Assembly (NCBI GenBank): GCA_948144175.1
Contig: CANXME010001989.1
Coordinates: 1 to 64,000, forward strand
Direction: 5' to 3'
Origin: Closterium sp. NIES-65
Lineage: Eukaryota > Streptophyta > Zygnematophyceae > Desmidiales > Closteriaceae
Length of the DNA stretch: 64,000 nucleotides
Within the stretch, counting starts at the first letter, position 1. Each line of letters begins with the position of its first letter. The notes under the pieces were generated by a model. The model searched no databases and was not told the origin of the DNA. It saw only the letters and a program-made list of their open reading frames with translations. The translations under genes and the position numbers were made by a program. Shown here piece by piece: positions 47,120 through 56,400 of the stretch.

Positions 47120-50065
47120 TCAAGAGGTGAGCAAGTGAGGCAAGACAGGAACAAGACCCAGCTGGGTGCAGAAGCGCTCATGATCACAAGGCGCAAGTGC
47201 CTTGGTGAAGACATCAGCAGTGTTGGCCTCAGAGGCCACGTACGCAAGCCGCAACTGACCACGCTGCTGTAGCTCCCGAGCAAGGAAGTAGCGGAGAGCA
47301 ATGTGCTTTGTTCTGTGCTCCAGTCTCTGCTCTCGACACAAGGCCAGCATGGCCTTGTTGTCTACGTACAGCACTGGAGGAGAACGAGGCGGCTCTCCGA
47401 GGTCACTCAGCAGGTAGGTGAGCCAGCGAAGCTCCTGTGCAGCCATGGCCCCAGCGTAGATCTCAGCCTCACAACTGGAGCCGAGAACAGAAGACGAGCG
47501 AGTAGCCCGCCACGAGACAGAGCCGGAACCAAGGCTGAAGGTGTAACCCTGTGACGACCGCTGCGTAGCCTGGTCGTCAACCCAAGAAGCGTCTGCGTGC
47601 CCAGTGAGGACCACTGGACTGCGCCCTCCAAGCACTAGCCCCATGCCCGACGTACTGCACAAGTAGCGCAACACCCTCTTCGCTACAGCCATGTGCTCTG
47701 GTCGGTGTCTCCCAGGAGCAACATAGCGTGCGAGAATGCTAAGAGGGTATGCAAGGTCAGGTCGTGTGCAGGTCATCAAGTACACGAGGCAGCCAACAAG
47801 CTATGGATACGGGCCACTCGACTCTACGGACTCATCCGAAGGCAGAGCTGAGAGCGAGTGGTGAGTAGGCAGAGGAGTGGCCTGAGGCGAGGAGTACGTG
47901 AAGCCGAAGCGCTGAAGGACCTGCTGCACCATGTGTGACTGAGTCAGGGTAATGGTGCGGCGTGCTCTATCCCGGGTGATCTGCAAGCCAAGGTAGCTGC
48001 GCAGTTCACCCAGGTCTGTGCACGTGTGTCTCTTCTGCAGCTCGGACTTCACGTGGGCGAGTCCAGCAGTGTCAGCTGTGGCAAAGACCAAGTCGTCGAC
48101 GTACACGAGGATGTAGAACGGCGGCAGAGAGGTGTCGGTGCGTAGAAACAGCGACGGGTCGGCAGTAGACGGAGCAAACCCAAGAGCCGCAAGCGTAGTC
48201 CTCAGTGTGTCGTGCCACTCACGTGGCGCCTGGCGGAGACAATAAACTGGACGCCGGAGGCTCCACTGGGAACCAGGAGGGAACGACCCAGTGAAGCCAG
48301 GTGGGCGGCGCAGCCAAATCTCCTCGTGCAGGCTGTCCTGCAAGAAAGCTGTGCCAAAGTCGAGAGAGTGCAGCTCGTAGTCACGGTGAGCAGCAACGTG
48401 CAGCAGTACCCGAAGAGTGGTCATCTTCAGGGTGGGAGAGAATGTCTGAAAGTAGGCAACTCCCTGCCGCTGACTGAAGCCACGAGCCACGTAACGTGCC
48501 TTGAAGACAGGCGGAGAACCCGGCGGCCGCTTCACTCTGAAGATCCACATGCCACTGACGATGTTCGCCCCAGGCGGGGGAACCTCGTCAACGTAGGTGC
48601 CTGTGGACTTCCAGGAAGCCATCTCTGTGTCCATAGCTGCCTGCCACTGAGAGGAGTAGGGACCCTCTATCGCCTCCGCGTAGGAGGGCAGAGTCGGGAT
48701 GTCAAGTGCATCCGGGTCTCCCTCAGGGGTAAGCAGTACGGACACGAGATGAGGTGAAGCAGCTACCAGACACTGGAACTCCTCCTGCCTGTCCTCAAGG
48801 ACGTCCGTGCCAAGGGCACACTCACCCCCGACAGACGGAGGACAGACAGACTCAGACTCAGCTACAAGACTAGCAGCGTAGTCTAGGCGACAGCGAGCAG
48901 CAAAGTCGACGAGCTCAGCAACTAGGGCAGACGCAGCAGTGGACTCGAAAGAAGGGTCAGTGACGACAGTAGCCAGAAGACGCGTGACAGTAGGACTGGT
49001 AGCACGAAGAGAGTCTGACTCCGGGTCGGCAAGAGCAGGAAGAGAGGACTCAGGAGGAGAAGGCAAAGGGGCACGCAGAGGAGCAGTGGACGGACGCAGA
49101 GACATCCGGTGCGTGCTAGGGACAGGAGGAGGACGCTGACGCGAACCACGACCACTAGCGCGAGCAGCACGGACAGGCGACGTAGGGCGAGACGCAGGCT
49201 CACGACGCTCAGCAAGACCTCCAGTAGGACCAGTGTAGGGAGAAGGAGCAGGCAAAGGGGAGGTAGGCTGCAACTGTAACTGTGACGGGACAGGCTGTGG
49301 ACACTCTAAGGGAGGAGGAGGACCAGTAGAAGGTGGAAGACCAAGAACCTGCTGCAGGAGTGGAACGAAGTACTGTCGAGGCCGCGTGGCGACGCCAGAC
49401 ACAGCAGGGACAGCACCTGTACCCCCAGCAGGAGCACCCGCTCTAGCAGCACCTCCAGTAGCTCTAGAACCTCCAGCAGCACCAGAAGTACCCCCAGCAG
49501 GACCGCCAGCGGTAGTCTCAGCGCCAACACCCTCAGCAGCACCAGCTCCAGTCGAACCCGCAGGCCCAGCTGCTCCAGTACTCCCAGTACGAGCACCTCC
49601 GGGACCCGCGACAGCAGCACCCTCAGTAGCCGAAGAACCTCCAGCACCAGCAGCACGGCTCCAGCGCCGGGCAAACCACTCTCGCAGCTCCTGTGGAGAG
49701 AGTGGCTCCCGCAGAGACGAAGCAACCGGAGAACCTCCAAGCGTAGCACCTCCAAGCTCAGCACCCCCGGGCTCAGCACCCCCAGGTGGAGCACTCCCAG
49801 GCACAGCACCCCCAGGCGTAGCACCCCCAGGCACAGCACCCCCAGGCTCAGCACCCCCAGGCTCAGCACCCCCAGGCTCAGCACCCCCAGGCTCAGCACC
49901 CCCAGTCGCAGCACCCCCAGGCTCAGCACCCCCAGTCTCAGCACCCCCAGGCGCAACACCCCCAGTCTCAGCACCCCCAGGCTCAGCACCCCCAGGCTCA
50001 GCACCCCCAGCAGCACCAGAGTCACCAGTAACCTCGACAGGCTCGACTGCGTCTACCTGGGACAC
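47120..50065 (-). pseudogene. E2 linker-reverse transcriptase-RNase H block
   Basis: Minus-strand pol sequence of a broken element. It has the GGAEPG repeat linker, an SPQELREWF motif, the RT from GDPDALDIPTLPSYAEAIEG through LVYVDDLVFA, and RNase H with DASW, EAEIYA, YVDNKA and NTADVFTKAL. The proteins are very close to those of E1 and E3. Confidence 0.88.
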
Positions 50066-51590
50066 ACCTGAAGGGGCAGGACCCTGAGGGGGGAGGGGGT
50101 CTACCGGGGGGGGACCTGGTACAAGGAAGAGCGGGGGGGGGGGGGGAGGGACGGAGTGCGGTAGGGGAAGAGGCGGTAGTAGGGGACCGACTCGTCAAAC
50201 GTGACGTCCTGGGAGGACAGAACACGGCGAGAGGTGGGGTGGTAGAACTGCCACCCAGGCGCGTCAAGGGGGAACCCCAGGAAGACGCAAGGAGCAGCAC
50301 GAGGGGACAGCTTGTCCGCAGACAAGTCGCGGACAAACGCCCGAGATCCCCAGACCCGGAACGCCGACGCATCGCCAACCTTCCCCGTCCACAGCAAGGC
50401 TGGGGAGGTCTCCGGCATGGAGACCCTGGGGTGTAGGTTGATCTGATGCGCCGCGTACCTCACCGCAAACGGCCACAGAAAATGGGGAGCAGCCGCATGC
50501 ATCATAGACGTACGAGCGACGTCCATGACCATACCAATGCGGCGCTCAGCAATCCCATTTTGCTGCGGAGAGTCCGGAAGCGTGAAGGTCTGACGGATGC
50601 CTCGTGCGTGACAGTAGGCTCTCAGAAGGCCAGAGGAAAACTCTCCGCCTCTGTCCGAGTGTAGACGCAGAACAGGAAAGTCCGAGCCAAAGCTCTGCCT
50701 GAGCTGGAGACGAGCTGCGCGGATCCAGTCGATCAGCACCTCAGTGACATCACCCTTGTTGCGCAAGGGGAAGACCGCGGTGTAACGCAAGTAGTCGTCA
50801 ACAACGAGCAAGGAAGTAGCGCTCGTGACCCTGTCCACGGACGCGGGCTGGGCCCCACACGTCCATGTGAAGCGTCTGCAGCGGGGCCTCTGTCGGAGGA
50901 AACTGGGAGGAGTGAGGGGCAGCCCGCTCGCACCCCTCGACACAGAGGGACACAGGTAGGGCCAGGGCCCTGAGGAAGGGGAGGGAGGGACCGGGGGAGA
51001 CCAGAAACAAGAAGACGGGAGGCCATGCCTCTGAGTCGAAGCAGAGAGGGGTGACCAAGATGGTGGTGCCAGAGGAGAGTCTCGTGAGACAGGAGACGAC
51101 ACGAACAGGGGGCAGACTCAGGACCAGACCTGGACGCTGCAGCAAACACCTGACCCGACGCAGCTACCCTACCAGACTCAGCAACTGGAGGAGACTCAGT
51201 GGTCAGTGTGTACAGGCTCGACTTCGGCTGACGGGTAAACGTAGCTAGGTGTCGGCCTGTGCTAGCCTCTGTGCAGTGCGTCACCCGCTGACGCGCAGGA
51301 GTGAACTGGTGTACTCCCCCATCCTGTAGGTCAGCACCACTCACCAGGTTCGTAGAGAACGAGGGGAGGTAGAGACCAGACAGGGTGCTAGAGGGAGCCG
51401 CCGGACACGGGAGGAATGTGGAGAAGTGAGACAGGACAGGACCCCCAGAGGGGCCAGCCAGAGACACCGCAACCGCCCGACTAAGCGGCGTGAGTGTGGT
51501 GCGGTCCCGAAAGAAGGAGCGAGAAGCCCCAGAGTCAAGGGTGAAGGTGAGGGAGGCCGAAGCCGACGTAGTACCTGAGAGCGCAGACTC

Positions 51591-51717
51591 TGTCAAACAT
51601 TATATATGTTGTTGTAGTTGTTTAGGCTACAGTGGGTTAGCCTATAGGGGGTACACATTCCTAGGTTTTCATACTTGTACTCATTTTCACTCTTAGTTCA
51701 TTCATTCTTGTTCAACA
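51591..51717 (+). repeat. 5' LTR of E4
   Basis: 127 bp, starting TGTCAAACAT and ending TTCAACA; followed by TGGTATAGAGCAGG (primer site, initiator tRNA-Met type). The core GGCTACAGTGGGTTAGCCTA is shared with E3. Confidence 0.9.
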
Positions 51718-51731
51718 TGGTATAGAGCAGG
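51718..51731 (+). promoter_or_regulatory. E4 primer-binding site
   Basis: TGGTATAGAGCAGG immediately after the LTR; initiator tRNA-Met type, as in E1. Confidence 0.78.
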
Positions 51732-51789
51732 TCCTTCCTAGGACCGATTTTTTTTAGGGCCCACCACTACCTACCTACCTACCTGCGCC

Positions 51790-52430
51790 CTAGGGCGCCT
51801 CGGCTTTCACGCCCCTAGAGGCCCCGTCGGCCCCGCGCTCTCGCACCTAGAGGCCTCGGTCGGCCCCGCGCTCGCTTTTAGAGGCCCCGAATCGGCCCCG
51901 CGCTTACCCCTAGAGGCCCGCGTCGGCCCCGCGCTCGTCCTTACCGGCCCCGATCGGCCCCGCGCTCGTCCCTCACGGCCCCGATAGGCCCCGCGCTCGC
52001 CCTTAGAGGCCCACGTCGGCCCCGCGCTCGTCCCTTACGGCCCCGATCGGCACCGCGCTCGTCCCTCACGGCCCCGATAGGCCCCGCGCTCGCCCTTAGC
52101 ACCCATGTCGGCCCCGCGCTCGCCCTTAGCACCCACGTCGGCCCCGCGCTCGTCCCTCACGGCCCCACCCGCTCCCCGCGCTCGCCCTTAGCGGCCCCGA
52201 ACGGCCCCACCCAGACCGAGCAGCCCGAACCGAGCCGACCCGAGCCGCCAGCCCTAACCGATCCGAGCCGCCCGAACCGAGCCGCGCCGCCCGAACCGAG
52301 CCGCCCGAACCGAGCCGCGCCGCCCGACCCGAGCCGCCCGAACCGAGCCGCGCCGCCCGACCCGAGCCGCGCCGCCCTACCTATACCGAGCCGCGCCGCC
52401 CTACCTGTACCGAGCCGCGCCGCCCTACCT
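51790..52430 (+). repeat. GC-rich leader minisatellites of E4
   Basis: Two successive arrays. The first has units of about 23-31 bp containing GGCCCCGCGCTCG, CCTTAGAGGCC or CTCACGGCCCCGAT. The second is a shorter-period run of CCGAGCCGCGCCGCCCGA. Non-coding, between primer site and gag. Confidence 0.82.
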
Positions 52431-53058
52431 ACCCTACTGCTCCGACTGCATTTCCTACTGCTGCTACCATGGCTAGCCCTCCTGTCCTAGCCTTCGATAC
52501 TGAGGGCCGCCTAGTGAAGTTCGACACCTGGCTTGATGATCTACACCTCTTCCTACAGCTCACTGCCAAGGAAGACATCTCGCTGTACGATCATGCCTTA
52601 GGCCACGCTACTGCTCCTGCTGCTACTGCTGACAGCACTGCCCGCTCACAGTGGCAGACTCGTGACGCCCATACTCGCTTCGCTATTCGCAACTCTCTGC
52701 CGATAGATGAGCGCGAGCACTTTGGGCAGCACAAGACTGCACAGGCACTGTACACTGCTCCTCGCCGGCCTCTGCCGCTCTAGGCCGTCTCTCTCTTCCC
52801 TACCTGTTCCCCGACCTAGCTTCCTTCCACACTGTTGCTGATCTCATTACCCACCTCCGCACTAGTGAGGCTTGCTTCCGCGCCGCTATGCCTGATGAGT
52901 TCCTTGCCAAGAACCCACCCCCGCTCTGGCTCACTCTCTACCACCTAGTCACGCGCCTCCCTGACACTCTGCGCTCAGTCAGAGACCACTTCCTAGCTCG
53001 CTGCCCCACCGAGCTCACCATTGCCCTCCTCGAGAAGGAACTGCTTGCAGCTGAGGCT

Positions 53059-53195
53059 TGTCAGAATCAGAAACGAGAAATAAATGACTAGAATGAGTGT
53101 TGGGTACAAATAGGTCAAACCTAACCCTAGAAATGTGTACCCACTATAGGCTAACCCACTGTAGCCTAAACAAGCACATCATACAATGTTTGACA
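53059..53195 (-). repeat. 3' LTR of E3
   Basis: 137 bp; on the minus strand it starts TGTCAAACAT and ends TTCTGACA. One base differs from the 5' LTR. Confidence 0.93.
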
Positions 53196-53421
53196 CACCC
53201 CCATAGGCAAAGTGGGGGAGAACAAGGGGTCACAAGACCAGTCAAAGCAAAACAAAGCTCAGGGTGGATCTCAAGGATACCACACAAGTTCCGAGCACAA
53301 GCAAGCGGTCACAAGACCAGTTCACATGCAGATTTATAAAAGAACAAGAGATACAGTAATCACAACCTAGCAAGAGTAAGCATGCAGGTATATATATATA
53401 TAGATCACTGTACAAGCAAAG

Positions 53422-56400
53422 TCAAGAAGTGAGCAAATGAGGGACAGTAGGCACGAGGCCTAGAACAGTACAGAAGCGCTGATGGTCACAAGGCTGAAGC
53501 GCCTTGGTGAACACGTCAGCAGTGTTGGCCCGAGTGGCCACGTAACGCAGACAAAGCTGACCTCGCTGCTGCAGCTCTCGAGCAAGAAAGTAGCGCAGAG
53601 CAATGTGCTTCGTCCTGTGCTCCAGTCTGTGCTCCCCACACAAGGCAATGGTGCCCTTGTTGTCGACGTACAGCACTGGAGGAGAACGAGGCTGCTCTCC
53701 AAGGTCAGTCAGCAGGTAGGTGAGCCAGCGAAGCTCCTGGGCAGCCATGGCTGTGGCGTAGATCTCAGCCTCACAGCTGGAGCTGAGAACAGAAGAAGAG
53801 CGAGTAGAACGCCAAGAGACAGAGCCAGAGCCAAGACTGAAGGTGTAACCCTGGGACGACCGCTGAGTAGCCTGGTCGTCTGCCCAGGAAGCGTCTGAGT
53901 GCCCAGTGAGAACAGGCCGGTCTCGCCCTCCAAGCACTAGCCCCATGCCCGACGTACTGCACAAGTAGCGCAACACCCTCTTAGCTGCATCCATGTGCTC
54001 CTTCCGGTGACGGCCGGGAGCGACATAGCGTGCTAAGATGCTGAGAGGGTATGCAAGGTCAGGTCGAGTGCAGGTCATCAGGTACATGAGGCAGCCCACA
54101 AGCTCTAGATACGGACCACTCGGCTCTACGGACTCATCCGAAGGCAGAGCTGAGAGCGAGTGTCCCGTAGGCAGAGGAGTGGACTGAGGCGAGGAGTACG
54201 TGAAGCCGAAGCGCTGAAGGACCTGCTGCACCATGTGTGACTGAGTCAAGGTGATGGTGCGCCGTGCTCTGTCCCGGGTGATCCGCAAGCCAAGATAGCT
54301 TGTCAGTTCACCCAGGTCTGTGCACGTGTGTCTCTTCTGCAGCTCGGACTTCACGTGAGCGAGACCAACTGTGTCAGAAGTGGCAAAGACCAAGTCGTCG
54401 ACGTACACAAGGATGTAGAACGGCGGCAGCGAGGGGTCGGTGCTTAGAAACAGCGACGGGTCAGCAGTAGAAGGAGCGAACCCAAGAGCCGCAAGTGTAG
54501 TCCTCAGTGTGTCGTGCCACTCACGTGGCGCCTGGCGGAGACCATAGACTGGCCGCCGGAGGCTCCACTGGGTACCAGGAGGGAACGACCCAGTGAAGCC
54601 AGGTGGGCGGCGCAGCCAGATCTCCTCGTGCAGGCTGCCCTGCAAGAAAGCTGTGCTGAAGTCTAGAGAGTGGAGCTCGTAGTCACGCTGAGCGGCGACG
54701 TGTAGCAGAACCCGAAGAGTGGTCATCTTCGGGGTCGGGGAGAAGGTCTGGAAGAAGTCAACTCCCTCTCGCTGACTGAAGCCTCGTGCAACGTAACGCG
54801 CCTTGAAGACAGGCGGAGAGCCCGGCGGCCGCTTCACCCTGAAAATCCACATGCCACTGACGATGTTCACCCCAGGTGGGGGAACCTCATCGACGTAGGT
54901 GCCAGTGGACTTCCAGGAAGCCATCTCTGTGTCCATGGCTGACTGCCACTGAGAGGAGTAGGGACCGGCCATCGCCTCTGCGTAAGAGCGTGGGGTCGGG
55001 ATGTCTGGTGCATCCGGGTCTCCCTCAGGGGCAACGAGCATGGACACGAGATGGGGCAAAGCAGCGGCAAGGCAACCAACCTCCTCCTGCCTGTCCTCAA
55101 GAACGTCCGTGCCAAGAGCACACTCACCCCCGACGGACGGAGGACAGACAGACTCAGACTCAGCAACAAGACTCGCAGCGTAGTCTAGACGACACGCAGC
55201 TGCTAAGTCGACAAGCTCAGTGACTAAGGCAGACGCAGCAGCGGACTCAAAGGAAGGGTCAGTGACAACCGTAGCGAGGAGACGTGTGACAGTAGGACTG
55301 GCAGCGCGAAGGGTGTCTGACTCCGGGTCAGCAAGCGCAGGAAGAGAGGACGCAGGAGGCGACGGGAGAGCGACACGCTGCGGAGCAGTGGACTGACGAA
55401 GCGCCATCTGGTGAGTGCCTGGGACAGCAGGAGGACGCTGACGCTGGACACGACTAGCAGTGGTAGCAACACGAACAGGCGACGCTCGACGAGACGCAGG
55501 GGACACAGGACGTGAAGCAGGCTCACGTCTCTCAGCTAGACCTCCAGTCGGACCAGTGTACGGAGTAGGCACAGGGAGTGGGGAGGCAGTCGGTAACTGT
55601 GGCTGTGACTGGACAGACGGAGGACACTCTAAGGCGAGAGGAGGACACTGACTAAGAACCTGCTGAAGGAGCGGAACGAAGTACGGCCGTGGCCGTGCAG
55701 CAACTCTCGAACCAGCAGAAGCTCCAGCGGCAGGGTCCTCAGCACCAGTAGAAGCTCCACCCTCCGGGTCCTCCACTCCAGCAGCAGCAGCAGCACCTCC
55801 AGCAGCAGCACCACCAGCAGCAGCAGCACCTCCAGCAGCAGCACCACCAGCAGCAGCAGCACCTCCAGCACCAGGGTCCTCAGTACGAGCAGCACCTCCA
55901 GCAGCACCGCCAGCAGCAGCAACACCTCCAGCACCAGGGTCCGCAGCACCCGCAGCAGCGTCAACTCCGGGGACCCCAACACCAGCAGCTCCACTCCGGA
56001 GACTGATGTGCCGAGCGTACCACTCTCGAAGCTGTGGGGAAGAGGGCGGCTCCCGCCGTGGTGGGGAAACACGAGTACCAACTCCAGTAGCACCACGAGC
56101 CCGAGACGCACCCCGCCGGAGGCTGCAGTACCGTGAGTACCACTCACGGAGCTGCTGCGAAGAGGGAGGTCCTCCAGGCGCCTCACAGTCAACTGCAACA
56201 CAACCAGGCTCAGTACCCCCAGACTCAGCAACGCCAGGCTCAGTACCCTCAGACCCAGCACCCCCAGGCTCAGCACCCCCAGTCTCAGTACCTCCAGACT
56301 CAGCACCCCCAGGCTCACCACCCCCAGTCTCAACACCCCCAGGCTCAGCACCCCCAGGCTCCGCCCGCTCAGGCTCCGCACGCTCAGGCTCCGCACGCTC

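Larger units (their letters stand above)
46778..51590 (-). mobile_element. Ty1/copia element E2 (broken, interrupted by E4)
   Basis: Minus-strand element. From its 3' end: LTR (46,778-46,908), 3' untranslated part with a TATATA run, RNase H (about 47,120-47,700), RT (about 47,700-48,760, YVDD near 48,090-48,101), a repetitive GGAEPG linker (about 48,760-50,090), integrase (about 50,100-51,250) and protease with DSG (about 51,250-51,590). E4 begins at 51,591; gag and the 5' LTR should lie past the right end of the window. It has a few breaks. It entered E0, whose flank next to the LTR is CTCGG. Confidence 0.9.
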